Notes: a model not told the origin generated them from the letters alone. A stretch of 52,629 nucleotides of DNA from Fragilaria crotonensis (GCA_022925895.1 JAKSYS010000437.1:1-52629); one strand, 5' to 3'. Shown: positions 10,780-21,649, counted from the first letter of the stretch. Numbers and translations: made by a program.

Positions 10780-11790
10780 GAACCTGGAATTAGTACTTGT
10801 ACTCCGTTTCACGCTCACATCGCAACGCAACATCGAAACAGGAGAACATAAAACTCAACCCAGATCCAATAAGGAAGGGCAGAAGCAACCCGCACAGCTC
10901 CCCAAGCAAAATAATGGTGGAGCGTCCATGCCGTCCTCGTATCTTGCTCACTGCTGATGATTTTTTGCGGATTGGTCTGGATTGGGCAGGCTTTAATGCT
11001 TTCGACGAGAAAATGTAAACGAAGCAACCAACATTCAACGTTTCAAGTCTCATTTTGGTTCCTTCCAATTGTCTATGCCAATGTGTGGGAAGATCTGTTA
11101 ACAACGGAGGTTGATGAGGCTCGCATTAATCCCAGGTCAAAAGTTGAGAACTTTGTCCCTTTACTCTTGAATGTATACCCGACAGAAGAGAAGCTTGCAG
11201 GGCTTTCAAAAACCTGTGAGACGTCAGCTCGGAAGTGGGCGTGGTTCTTTGCCAGAAAGTACAGGCACTGAAAGTGAAAAAGGTAAGACTTTGTACTATG
11301 ACAAAGAAATTGCAAACAAGCTGTAACAACTCACAGTTGTCGTATTAGATTGTTTGGCCAGAGGGGTGGACAGCCGAAGCTTGTATAAACACTAATCCTG
11401 GCAACAACGCCACTCCAAGGTTTCTGTACTTGTTGATGGCGTCCATTGTAGGTACAAATGAAGTGATTCATCCTACATTGCTAAAAATACAAAGCTTTAC
11501 TCCCACAAGTTCAATCAAGCTGGCGTTGACTATGAACTCGCTTTGTCTCTCAGAGACAGTTCACTAGTGTGGATTGCTGGACCATTTGTAGGATCCAAGC
11601 ATGATGCTTCACCGTTTTCGGGAATGTGGACTGTGATAAGACGCCAGACAGCAGGAAAGGTGATTGCTGAGGGGCTACCGAGGAAAAGTACATTCAGGCG
11701 ACGACCTAACCTCATGACATTAATTAGAGCTCCGTACTTTCAAGGTGAGCACAGTCAATGTATGCCTCGTGGCATGAGATTGTTGGAAAT
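10780..11790 (+). mobile_element. Decayed DDE transposase (DDE_Tnp_4 / Harbinger-like)
   Basis: The plus strand carries pieces of a cut-and-paste transposase in changing frames. Near 11435 there is LVDGVHCRYK, the first-aspartate motif of this superfamily. At 11480-11640 an uninterrupted stretch reads AKNTKLYSHKFNQAGVDYE and then WIAGPFVGSKHDASPF, matching the conserved YS.K...GV.YE and G...GS.HD blocks, where the aspartate is the second acidic residue. After a frame change, a GYRGK segment (near 11670) matches the family's GYRG block. Upstream, an open frame at 10797-11018 may be the N-terminal part. Stops and frame changes make it non-functional. I found no terminal inverted repeats. Confidence 0.68.
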
Positions 11791-11959
11791 GTGACACTCA
11801 TAAACAAATTGACTGTATAATGCCAACAATAGAGTCGAGCCCGGGCCAGGCATGAGACATTCAACGCAAGGATAAAGACATTTGCATGCCTCGACCAACG
11901 TTTCCGTCACGGCATGGACAAGCATAAAGTCTGCTTTGAAGCAGTGTGCGTTATTGTCC

Positions 11960-12289
11960 AGTACCAACTTGAACTTGGATCGCCGCTCTTTGATATATAG
12001 GAGAATAGTTAGAACAAAACTCTGGCAAGATGGCTACAACCCGAACAAAGAAATTGTATGATGACGAGAGGTCTCGGCGGCTGAATAATAAAGTCTAGTA
12101 GCTAAAATGTTGCATAGAAATTGCTAGGGGAAAATAGTCTGACAATGACTATCATAGACCCACCCTTTGTATGCGGACACCACAGGTTTCCATTAGCACA
12201 TAGTAGGTTGAATCTGACTGTACAAAGACTCTAAGTGTTATACAGTACCTACCTTGTGTCCTAAAAGCACGATATAAGCATCCATGTGG
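11960..12289 (+). other. Left flank of the LINE insertion
   Basis: This stretch would be continuous with the sequence starting at 20513 before the retrotransposon inserted. One frame reads openly across the 19-bp duplication (ending K.HPCGLGSTVI) and continues into the right flank. No domain is recognised on this side. Confidence 0.35.
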
Positions 12290-12308
12290 TCTAGGATCTA
12301 CTGTGATA
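12290..12308 (+). repeat. Target-site duplication, left copy
   Basis: TCTAGGATCTACTGTGATA, identical over 19 bases to 20494-20512, bracketing the minus-strand retrotransposon. Confidence 0.92.
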
Positions 12309-12433
12309 AAAAAAAAACCTCAAATCTAAGTTAACGTGCTGCCGCTTCTTTCGTGGTATAAAAGGTCGACTCGCACGACCAGATATGATCCGAGTGGGAC
12401 CACGTCCAGTATCAGTAATTCGCTGTACGGTAT

Positions 12434-13335
12434 TTACCGCACGGGTTCAAAATAAGACCGTATCGATCTCACCCCTGCTATCGCTTTCTCCTTTGCTCGT
12501 TTTGCGCTTTCTTTGAAAATTGGTACATTCACCGTTAGCCAATTCCGAGTTACCCATAGTGGCTTATGCATATGTTCGTGTTCTTCACGAAGTAATAGTT
12601 CGCGGACTCGGTTCATATTGAGACGCTTGCCATATACTTCTCGCAGCTGCGCTGAAATCTCTCGCTTTTCCCGCATGGCACGGTCTGCTGCGTCGCTCCC
12701 GTGTAACTCTTCGTTCCTTATCTTCCATAGCTTTTGCCATTCCTTCCATATCAAACAAATCAGTTTAGTTTGCCATCGGTGACCGCTGCGCCTGTCCTGT
12801 GTGCCTCGTTGGGACCGCAACCTTGCATAATGGTCGTCTTGAATCCGGCTCCATTCCGCACTGAACCTCCCGTTGATCGTTTGGCGCCAACCGATCGAAT
12901 TTTGCTGGGTGATCAACGCTCGAACATCAGTGGAAAAGAAAATTGGCGATGCTTGAAACTCGACTTCCTCATTTGTGACCATCCAGTCTCTTATTGTTTC
13001 GTTCCATAAATTGCGAAGTAATGGATTTGTTTCTTCTTTAGCGTGGAACTCATCAATGATGTGATGAAAACTGTCCCTCCAATTCTGACGACTTGCGGCC
13101 GTACACTTAAGGATATGGTCCCTGGTTTCCGGCATGTTCCACAACCTGGGCACATTCGTGTTCTGCTTTCTTGCTTGTTTAAGCGTTCAAGAGTGGGTAA
13201 GCACTCGTGTACCAGTTTTGTGATGTGTATCCGTTTCTTTATCATCTGTTTCATCGCCTTTCCATGCGCCCGCCAGTTAATCGTAGCCATAGTTGCTTCG
13301 GTGTACCCATACTTGGCTTGAATGTATTCTCGCAA
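12434..13335 (-). pseudogene. LINE ORF2 C-terminus with zinc-knuckle motif
   Basis: Two overlapping minus frames (13335-12991, then 13153-12434) form one conserved region with a frame change near 13150. Across that junction a CPGC-then-RDHILKC arrangement appears, giving C-x2-C...H-x3-C, the zinc motif usual after RNase H in LINE ORF2 proteins. The rest is rich in Trp, Arg and Glu and ends near 12434 (GVRSIRSYFEPVR-stop). It probably helps nucleic-acid binding during target-primed reverse transcription. Confidence 0.7.
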
Positions 13336-13426
13336 TGGTCCTATTGTCGCCCGGTGTCGGATATCTTGCGCATACTTCGAAGTTTTTGTTCCTCTGGATA
13401 AACAAGAAATGCTCCTGTATTCGGTG

Positions 13427-14709
13427 TCATGAGTGCATATGGATGTGCGCGTCCATATTGATCTTGATACCTCCCGCTAAATCATCAGCGTCGACGTTTA
13501 ACTGCGCCCGTAGAGTAAGTCTATTGTACGCCTTCTTCTTGTCCTGGTGGCCTTTAACATAGACCAGTTTGACTCCTGGCATATGTGTAAGAGCATATCG
13601 GATTTCAACGAGTAAATCCCATTCAGGTATCAAAGGATCAAGGGGGGTGAGATTCCTGGGAAGTGCAGTCGGGGCAGATGCCGCAGGGCCCCCGTCCCGA
13701 TCTCGTCCGAATATTGTGTCAAGCATGCTTTGACTATCTGTCCCGATTGTACCGTCCCATGGTTCAATCATGTTTGTATATTCAGACAGCCTCAACAAAA
13801 ATCGCAGAATTGACAGCATGCCACTGCATTCTGCTCGGTAGGAGTCCATTACGTATCCCCTTGATGGTCCCATTCCGTCGCTACTCGTTCGCCTTGGGAT
13901 GTGCTAATCATCCATCCGAATGATCCGTCGGTGCCATACTTCTCGGAACCATCGCTCCCGGCTTCAAATCCTTGGTGTAACTCTAAACATGCTGTATACG
14001 GATCCACAAATAAGTCTGTATGCCGCAGGAGATCGACCTCCCATGCATCAAGCTGTTGAACGTAGTCGTCAAACGTAGCCACTGGTAACGGTCGCGGTTG
14101 GATACTCCGAGACAGCTTGTTGATTATTTCCCATCGATGCATTCTTCCTGCCTGCTGAATTTCCACGGGTACTGCCATATTCGGAATCTCCTCTTCGATA
14201 TTGAGATTGCTTTCTCTATACATTCGTTGAGTGTCTTCAAGCTTCCGACATTTGACATATTCCCCTCCCATTCGTCGCACGTATAATGTCGATCTGTAGA
14301 CGTAAGCAGGGTAAGATATCCGACTTTCTGTGGTAGTTAGTAACCAAGGCCCCAAGGGTTGGACCAATGTGCCGTCGGGATAGCTCCATAGCGCATTTGC
14401 TTTTTTCCATAATTTCCATGATACTGCAGATGGTAACTCTTGATGCACCTTCATCCACCTCGGACGATTGCTGAACAGTGATTCTTGACCCGTGAGTTTT
14501 GCTTGATCTAACTGCGTTCCCTCTGTCGTCGCCAAATCCGATATTGTCAGCGCTCCCAGGTATAATCGACAATAATTGATTCGCCTGATTTCATTATCGC
14601 TGAATCGACCTGATGCTAATATCCGATCCATAATGAATTCATCGTGACGTCGCTCTAGTGGTGCAACACCCGTGTAGTCCAACTGTATTCCTGCTTTGAT
14701 AAAGGCCAA
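13427..14709 (-). pseudogene. LINE ORF2 RNase H domain
   Basis: The minus strand encodes the four acidic positions of RNase H: GTDGSFGWMIS, YRAECSGMLSIL, TIGTDSQSMLDTI, and VKGHQD followed by NVDADDLAG. The first block lies in the frame 14709-13849 and the others in 13873-13427, so a frame change falls near 13860. Upstream of the first block is a linker between the polymerase and RNase H. The domain would remove template RNA after first-strand synthesis. All catalytic residues remain, so the frame change is the only obvious defect. Confidence 0.8.
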
Positions 14710-14726
14710 ATATCCACGCAGGGAAC

Positions 14727-16534
14727 TTAACCATTTGGATTCCAGATGCGGAGATTATCGTACACATTTTCCATCAACGGTAGTGAGGTCCCAACACAGT
14801 ATTGTGCCCAAGCTACGGCACATCGGAGTAGCCTTCCTGCTGTTGTCTTGTTGCGCCAATGCCTCAAGAATAATTGAACTTGTCCGATACCTTGTTGGTC
14901 ATACAATCTCCTGAAATTAGCGCCGCCGTATTCCAATGGACCGTATATGATAGCTCGTTTTGTGTTCCGATTATATCCACATTTCGCAATGATGATTGAC
15001 ATCGCTTTCCGTTGAATATTGTTTAATTGAGCTGCCGTGAAGTGTGAATTTGCGAGGGGATAACCGATACTTGGTAAGTAGCACGCGTAATAGAACGTCC
15101 ATGCTTCTTCTGGGGTCAATGAACATTGATACAAAAATTCGACCGAATTATCGCTCTTGGATTTCAGTTGTCGATATTGTTCGCGCTGTGTGCCCGCCGG
15201 ATCTTTGTAGTGACCCAAGGTTTTGTGTGATGCATATGGAGACAAGTACGTGAGTTCTTGATCGATTCCTGATGCGGGATCTTTTACGCGGACTCCTTTG
15301 AACTGAGACGAATCCGTCATTAGGATAGGGGCTCCTGTTACCGTGAATTGCCAAGCCATAACGTGATACGAGCACTTCGATGGTTCTAATGCTCCTCCAG
15401 AAATCCCAAGCAGTTCCGCCCAGAGTTGTGCGTTATTTTCCAACTGGGTGATAATCTGATGGCGTGCATTTTCCGTTTCCTCATGATCGAACAGGTTGGT
15501 TTGCCCGTTTGAGTCATCGACGAAGCCGACCATACCGAGTTCCACTGTTTCTGATGTACTTGGATTTTTGTAAGTTGCCTTTGCTGCTTTCTGGTCATAG
15601 CAATCGTAAAGTAGACTCGACAAGAAACACCATATAGCAGGAGAATTACCACTTCCTTGTCCTGTTCCGTATATTGGGTGAGTATTGCTATGCGTGTAGC
15701 TCTCTTCTGCTAATCCCATTTCGGTTCTGATGTGATATCTTGCGTGCTTTAGCGTCCGCGCGTTTGACGCTGTCACTGAAGGGGGCACTCCAAATGTCTG
15801 ACTTGCAACCATTGCCAAGTTTGGAACAATCCGGTCGTAGCACGAGGCTGCATCGTAATTCGTCTGCACCAATGTTTTTCTTGTTAAGCGGAAATCTCAA
15901 ACTGAAGTTCTTCGATGAATACTGGGTCTATTGCATTCCGATGAGGTCGCGATCCATATTGGCCATCGTTTAGAAGTGATAGACTCTCTGCGTGATACAA
16001 TGCTGATCGCCATTTTAATCCCATCGCTAGATTGTAATCTGCTTCATACAGATGGATAACTCTGGTACGATGGATCCGAATGTTCCCTGGTTCTTTGAAC
16101 AGTATACTATTTGCCACTTTCTGCCACCGGCGATAGGAGTATCCTCGAGTCAGGGCGTAGTTTATCAAGTGCAAATGAAGTTGGAACAAATCGGACTGCA
16201 TTTTGTCAAGTTCTTCCCGATTGGCTTTGTGTTCTTCATCTTCATCTTCTGGAATGTTGGAATATTGATGCTTTGCTATCAATGCTTTGTAATGCCCGAG
16301 ATGTAATCCTGATGGTGAGGTCGCAGTGGATTCTCGCCATACTTGTAGTTTACTCTTCATCTCGCCCTCGGTTATGGAGGCCATGTGTTCCATTGTCGCT
16401 ATTTCTGCTGATTGTTTCAAATGATCTAACAACAGTCGAAGATTGCTTTGCATTTCCGGATCGTGTTGGTAAGTTCCTGTTAGTAGTTGTTTCGCTGCCG
16501 AACGCTGGCCTGTGAATCCAAGGTCTGTACTCAA
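14727..16534 (-). pseudogene. LINE ORF2 reverse transcriptase domain
   Basis: The first part (16534-15884) holds TSPSGLHLGHYKAL and a KEPGNIRIHRTRVIHL segment typical of fingers motifs. The second (15872-14727) holds motif A NYDAASCYDR, motif B GTGQGSGNSPAIWCFLSS and motif C GFVDDSNG. The two frames meet near 15880 through a small indel. The catalytic aspartates in motifs A and C are intact. FVDD in place of the FADD or YADD of many LINEs is notable. The polymerase copies the element RNA at a nicked target. Confidence 0.88.
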
Positions 16535-16815
16535 CGGTGGAACAGTGAACGGAGTCCTTGCGCTTGTCCGAAATGCTTCTGATTCCGTGTCCGAAGATGA
16601 TGCAAAACTTGAGTTGGGATATCAATCTGTTGCCACGAGGTGCACTCTTTGGATCCATCGTCAAATCTGTCGGTATTTCGATACGTGTAACGCCTTGTCG
16701 CTCATGAGTCAGTCGTAATCGTCGCAACTTTGAGAAGAGTTGGTTGAGGGCTTCCGCTTTTGTAGATGTCGCAACCTTGTAGCTTGATCCTGATCACTTG
16801 CAACCGCCGATGCTG

Positions 16816-17031
16816 TCAATTCGTCGATCTTTTTCTTCTTTCGCTTGCCCTTACTTCGTAACTGGATTTGACCAATTCTTGAACTTGGCGTTTCAATTCT
16901 TTGAGTAATTCTTTACACGCTTGTGTGGTTCTGGGCATCTCTTCGGATGGAAAAACGTCCTGCCACTCGTGCTGTATGACCTCCCAATTATCCAATCGTG
17001 TCCTCGCCATTGATAAGCACTTATTCACCAC
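16816..17031 (-). pseudogene. LINE ORF2 linker between endonuclease and polymerase
   Basis: A 71-residue open stretch rich in Lys, Glu and Arg (KELLKELKRQVQELVKSS) lies between the endonuclease and reverse transcriptase. It is predicted to be helical. A further frame at 16727-16350 overlaps the start of the polymerase. Stops between the blocks show that the ORF2 reading is broken here too. Confidence 0.5.
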
Positions 17032-17121
17032 TTGAACTTTTTCTAGCTTGTGCTAAGTCGACTGACCAGAATGGTTTGTCGAAGTGAGGAATGGTTTGTT
17101 CAGCTGCAAGGCTCGCCGCTT

Positions 17122-18567
17122 CTACATCTTTATCGAGTCTTTCTGCAAATCGATGTCTATTCCTGGCAATTCTAAGCGTTTCATCCTGTCGAAGACGTTA
17201 TGTGCATCCAGATACTTGTGTTTTGCTTTGATGTATGCCGTCACCTGTTTCAGATTGTTTGCCTTCAACACTCGTGGCTCGTATTTTGATAATGGTTGAA
17301 TCTGAATTCCGAACAACTTGTCTGTCGAAAGATCCACAAAATACGTTCGATGGTCCGTTTGGTATCTTGCGTTGAATGCTTCATACCCTGCTTTTTCCAC
17401 TGCATTAATTACATGCGGGGTGGCGAGGGCGTAATCCAAACATCTCTGGCCGCGGGCGTAAGTTGCTGGAAGTCTGCCTCCGTGCCGGTGCTTCATTACA
17501 TCAATTAAGCCAATGTCGTCTACTATTTTTTGCATGGAGTCTTGTTCGTCTCCGATTTGCTCATTGAAGTCGCCGACCAAGAGAATTTCATGACGTTCGC
17601 TGCGACATTGCTGAAGAAACCGTTTCAAATCTCGCCGAAAAGCCTCTCTGGGGGCGATCACCGGATCTTGTTCTTGGATGAGAAAACTTTGTTGTTGAGA
17701 TGCCGCTGTCATCAAACCTTTGCCTGGACTATCTGTAACGACTTGATAAGCTGAGATTACTGTAAATATAACACCTGCTCTTCCCTGAAATGTTTGACTT
17801 GTCCATCGACCCCATTTGTCTTGTGATGTAGACTTGATTCTGCCTGTAGCGTTTCCCATTGTCATCATGAATGTGCCGCCTGGTTTATATAAATTCTTGA
17901 AGACGACGGGGGTGTTTGCGAAGTTAATCCGTGACCGTTGCCAGTACTTACGTGTAGTATCGAATACTATACTTCGAACTGGTGATTGCATGGAGTCGAG
18001 GTTGTGTTCTTGTCCGCACGCTATGTCCGCCTGTACTTCTTGTAAAGTTGTGCAATATGTATCGAATTGTCCTCCTCTGCGATCCAGTGTAAATCCGTTG
18101 ACGTTTGCCGAATAAACTCTGAGTATTCCGTCTCCTTTATTTTCCATTTCATCGCCCCATATATGATTATTTCGTTGATTCGTTGTCGACAATTGTATCT
18201 CTCTGTTAACCCGAGTCGTTCCTGTGTCGTCTATAGTTTGCGTGAAAATCTTCCTCCATTCTGTCTGTGCGATATTCAGACGGTCCATAGGCGTTACAGA
18301 ATGCGTCCTGTGAACATTTCTATCATGAGCCTGCCTGATATACGATCCTGGATTACTATTAATCATTGTGGTTGTCGTGTGCCTCTGTATCCATGAATGT
18401 TTCCGATGTCGAGGACTTGTTGCTGCTCTCAATGCCAGAGCCTTGCTTATTGAAGTCATTCTCTCCTGAGTCCGACTTGTTGTCTTGTTCGCCTTCTTTA
18501 TTCTTGGCGATTCCATTGTTTTGTTTATTGATTTGCGCTGAGCTCGATTTATCATTCCATAGGCCAT
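17122..18567 (-). CDS. LINE ORF2 N-terminus: AP-type endonuclease
   Basis: This 481-residue frame has a basic N-terminal extension, then an exonuclease-endonuclease-phosphatase fold: LRVYSANVNGFT (Asn), CGQEHNLDS (metal-binding Glu), ILLVGDFNEQIGD (Asp-Asn pair), RCLDYALA, and YQTDHRTYFVDL with the catalytic Asp-His. All active-site residues are present. The enzyme nicks target DNA to prime reverse transcription. ORF1 ends at 18684, and the frame is open in this register from 18567. An alternative frame at 18616-18359 lies over the linker and is probably not coding. Confidence 0.86.
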   Translation of the reverse strand: MAYGMINRAQRKSINKTMESPRIKKANKTTSRTQERMTSISKALALRAATSPRHRKHSWIQRHTTTTMINSNPGSYIRQAHDRNVHRTHSVTPMDRLNIAQTEWRKIFTQTIDDTGTTRVNREIQLSTTNQRNNHIWGDEMENKGDGILRVYSANVNGFTLDRRGGQFDTYCTTLQEVQADIACGQEHNLDSMQSPVRSIVFDTTRKYWQRSRINFANTPVVFKNLYKPGGTFMMTMGNATGRIKSTSQDKWGRWTSQTFQGRAGVIFTVISAYQVVTDSPGKGLMTAASQQQSFLIQEQDPVIAPREAFRRDLKRFLQQCRSERHEILLVGDFNEQIGDEQDSMQKIVDDIGLIDVMKHRHGGRLPATYARGQRCLDYALATPHVINAVEKAGYEAFNARYQTDHRTYFVDLSTDKLFGIQIQPLSKYEPRVLKANNLKQVTAYIKAKHKYLDAHNVFDRMKRLELPGIDIDLQKDSIKM

Positions 18568-18683
18568 CTTGGTGGTCGATCATCTGGGCTGCTAACTTTG
18601 TTGGTGTCATACACATTCTTTGGTCTTCATTTTCGACTCTCGATTCTGACGTTTTTCTCGGTGTTGCTTTGTTATCCCATCTT

Positions 18684-20408
18684 TTAGCTCCTTCGATGTG
18701 ATTGCTTTGTACCTTTTATATCATCGTCATCTGGCTCGTCGATTTGTGTTGCTCTTCTTTTGGATGCATTAGACGACATCTGTGCCATCATCATTTGACT
18801 AAACATTGTTGTCATGTCATGAGTAAAGACTCTGAACTGTTCTTGCAAGGCCTGCGATACCTGACTTTGTACTTTTTCTTCGATAGTTGCTTGGTCTTGT
18901 GCTTGCTTGCCTTCAATCATGGCTAACCTCTCTCGTAACGCAGCAACCTCGTCTCTACTTTTAGCGAGTTCCTGTTGTAGGAGTTTGTGTTGTTCCGACT
19001 CGACTGTGGAAGTCTGCTCGCTTGATGAGTAAGTTTGTGATCCACGGACTTTATCTGCCCACGATGCTTTACCGACGTATGATGAATTAGCTTGGCTGCC
19101 TCCTAGTGTAGATTCGTCTGTAACGCTCTGTTGTTCCTTGCGATATATGAATGTAGGTGGACTTTCGTTTGAGATATTCGAGCCGATTGACATTGCAGTA
19201 TTAATACTGATTGTCAAATAAGAATGATCGCCTTGCGAGATGCCATCGGATTCAATCGGCGATACTGCTGGAGGTCCAGGGTATCGATCTGCCGAAACTT
19301 TAGCATCTGGTTCGACGTGTTCTTCGTACCACTTTGGAATCGCCTCTTTCAATACTTCCCGTACCTGATGATAGTTCTTTTGATGGACTAATACTTTGTA
19401 TTTTCCATCCTCATTCACGGATCGACACGGTAATAGCGAAATGACACCCGATGTAGCGATGATGCGTTCGGAAAGGTAGTGCATTGCATCTTGTCCAATG
19501 TGATTCAACACGATAACGTAGTTTGTTGCTAACGTTCGAGTTTGTGCTTTGATGAAACGCTCGAATGCATCCGGGTGACGAGATCTCATTTGAAAGGGTA
19601 CAAAGGTTCCGCTTTCTTTGTATGCTTCTTTCAATTGTTTGCTAAGCTCGTCTCGATCTGCTCTCAAAGTTTCCACTGCGTACGCTTTGGTTCTGACGAT
19701 GCGTCCTTTCGCTGTTTTGATCTTTGGGGAACAATACACCAATCTAAATTTGGGGATCTTCATCCGCGGTAACGCCTGACGTAGGGTATTGGTGAACTTG
19801 GTTGTCGCTTGGTCAATGTCATAGAACTGTGGGTCGAGACCATAGATAAAACCGAGTTGTGTCGTTTCCCAGTCCGTTTCGCTCCAACGATGTTCGTTCA
19901 CGTAGAAATTATGTTCTTTCATCAACTTGAAGATTGAATTGGTTGCCTTTAGTTCGCTCAAGGAAACCACCGAACGGATTCGATGAACGATATAAGTCGA
20001 AACGCTTTTGTGGTCCTGACTGTTGTTGGTGTACGTAGTATTCTTGTGCTGGCGAGTGTGACGATCGAAATGGAGATGAAACTGCTGGACATGCATCTCG
20101 GGATCAATACGAAGTGGCTCGATCTTACTGACTTGGCGATTTCGATTATCGAAGAACTGAATCTTATCGCTACCGAAGGCCATAATAGCTTCATGCATCC
20201 AATTTGCATGAAGGATTGCTGGATGAATGTTGTCGTTGTTTTGAGATGGAACAAAACGAAATCTAAGCGTTATTTCGACGCTAGACTTGACAGTTGACTT
20301 TGAACTTTCTCCACGGTTAGGTGTAACTACGGTATCGTCGTCATCGCATGGAAGATCGCTTGTTGCTTGAAGGCGTCCGGTGGCATGATGAACGGAAGGG
20401 TCCATCAT
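18684..20408 (-). CDS. LINE ORF1 protein (gag-like)
   Basis: This 574-residue intact frame precedes the endonuclease gene. It has no nucleic-acid motif I can name. Residues about 50-400 form a globular region, followed by a Ser/Pro-rich linker and a coiled coil with heptads (LLQQELAKSRDEVAALRERL and onward). It ends with a basic tail after a DEPDDDDIKGTK segment. Position and coiled coil fit an RNA-binding, self-assembling ORF1 protein that coats the element RNA. This is inference from position; sequence alone gives no family. Confidence 0.72.
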   Translation of the reverse strand: MMDPSVHHATGRLQATSDLPCDDDDTVVTPNRGESSKSTVKSSVEITLRFRFVPSQNNDNIHPAILHANWMHEAIMAFGSDKIQFFDNRNRQVSKIEPLRIDPEMHVQQFHLHFDRHTRQHKNTTYTNNSQDHKSVSTYIVHRIRSVVSLSELKATNSIFKLMKEHNFYVNEHRWSETDWETTQLGFIYGLDPQFYDIDQATTKFTNTLRQALPRMKIPKFRLVYCSPKIKTAKGRIVRTKAYAVETLRADRDELSKQLKEAYKESGTFVPFQMRSRHPDAFERFIKAQTRTLATNYVIVLNHIGQDAMHYLSERIIATSGVISLLPCRSVNEDGKYKVLVHQKNYHQVREVLKEAIPKWYEEHVEPDAKVSADRYPGPPAVSPIESDGISQGDHSYLTISINTAMSIGSNISNESPPTFIYRKEQQSVTDESTLGGSQANSSYVGKASWADKVRGSQTYSSSEQTSTVESEQHKLLQQELAKSRDEVAALRERLAMIEGKQAQDQATIEEKVQSQVSQALQEQFRVFTHDMTTMFSQMMMAQMSSNASKRRATQIDEPDDDDIKGTKQSHRRS

Positions 20409-20493
20409 CGTCGTTGAAGCGCAGGTACCAAGACCTACTCAAGATTCACGTAGAAAAACCTAGTGGGCTTACTATTTTCTCCTAAGTGAAAAT

Positions 20494-20512
20494 TCTAGGA
20501 TCTACTGTGATA
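20494..20512 (+). repeat. Target-site duplication, right copy
   Basis: Second copy of TCTAGGATCTACTGTGATA, flanking the 5-prime end of the retrotransposon. Confidence 0.92.
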
Positions 20513-21490
20513 GTTAACAATGTAGTATTGATGTATCCTGATGTGAACCAATATATGATACCATGGAACCTTAGAGCACCTACACAAGATCAAGTAGGTA
20601 TTCTATGTCCATGTTCCAGTTCATCATCTGCATCTCTAAAGGGGTTGGAGCGATACGTTACGTCACCAGGTGTTGTATGTAGGTGTTATTACATGATGGG
20701 CATTAGAAGTGTATTGCAGAAATTGTGTACAGATATACCAGTATCAGGTTGTGTATGTCATATAGTAGATACAGAGGATTTACACATAGTCTATATTGCA
20801 GGTATACGCAGTAACATGTGTGCATTATGTTATAGGATGTTAGAACATATTATAATATCTAACCTCTCAGAGAGTCCACATAGTCCCAACCTTACATTAC
20901 AATGAATCTGGATATGTTACTTTATCATTTTGTAGTGGTACTCTTATGGCACAATCTCATGAGAACATGTGGTATGATAGCATGTCTAGAAGGTGTACTA
21001 CTCAACATTATCAACGCATAGTATCACCTGCAGCCTCTCTAGAGTATGTTAGACTTGGATTATCCAATATATACCTGAACCAGGCAGTATGTACACCTTT
21101 GTGTAGATATCAACTCAATATTACAGCGGCACCATAATACACAGAGAATCCAATACTAATATCTAAGAATCTACCTACTGATGATAAGTATCCTAATTAC
21201 ATTCCTATGCCTGGATTGAATCTGTTTGTAGTGTTTGTTAATATGGAATTGACATATCAAGATGGCATAGTCATGATGTTGTCTCGTAGTAGTGCTGCAT
21301 CTAGATTTTGATATGAGGCTACAGTTAATGTTACACGAAGTCCACATTGTAAGTCTATACTGTTGTGGGTGATAGAATTCATGGATAAATAATGCACATA
21401 CTATAGTGGTGACACTTACATGCATGTGTTTACCTGTTAATGGTTTGGATACTACAGTACAAGTACCTGGTAGCTATGCAGTACTAGTAC
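20513..21490 (+). pseudogene. AT-rich coding relic, weakly like RNA polymerase second-largest subunit
   Basis: Two plus-strand frames have motif-like blocks. The first (ORF to 20905) contains QVGILCP at 20591-20611, resembling the Q-W-G-M-(L/V)-CP block of multisubunit RNA polymerase second-largest subunits. The second (from about 20886, with two in-frame stops near 21135 and 21310) contains SLEYV, then NQA..C, then PGLNLFVVF near 21210, then TYQDGIVM at 21252-21275 followed by S.AASRF. The order resembles EYID, NQ(S/A)P, G.N..V and the (Y/N)(Q/E)D(G/S) block holding the catalytic-site acidic residue. The spacing is much shorter than in nuclear RNA polymerases. Composition is markedly more AT-rich and TA-rich than the neighbouring genes. 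It could be a relic of a viral or plasmid polymerase, or coincidence. Confidence 0.3.
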
Positions 21491-21649
21491 GACAAAGCTT
21501 ACTGTGTTAAAATTCAACTACTGTAGAAGATATTGACGGTTAAATCATACTGTTCATTGTACAGTACATAATGCCGTAAGAAGACACGATTTGAATATGA
21601 TATACTCTACTAGTAGTAGAGAGTTCAGTCTAATAGAGCTACTACTATT

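Larger units (their letters stand above)
12309..20493 (-). mobile_element. Non-LTR retrotransposon (LINE), about 8.2 kb
   Basis: The element is bounded by a perfect 19-bp direct repeat and contains, in minus-strand order, ORF1, an AP-type endonuclease, a reverse transcriptase with a FVDD active site, RNase H, and a C-terminal zinc knuckle. That domain order and the long duplication define a non-LTR retrotransposon of the APE class with RNase H; which clade cannot be settled here. No long terminal repeats or integrase are present. ORF2 is cut by several frame changes. At the 3-prime boundary (12309-12317) the sense strand ends in a T run rather than an A tail. Confidence 0.9.

Noticed and set aside
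12309-20493. LTR retrotransposon interpretation
   Set aside because: No long terminal repeats, integrase or protease; endonuclease type and 19-bp duplication fit a LINE.
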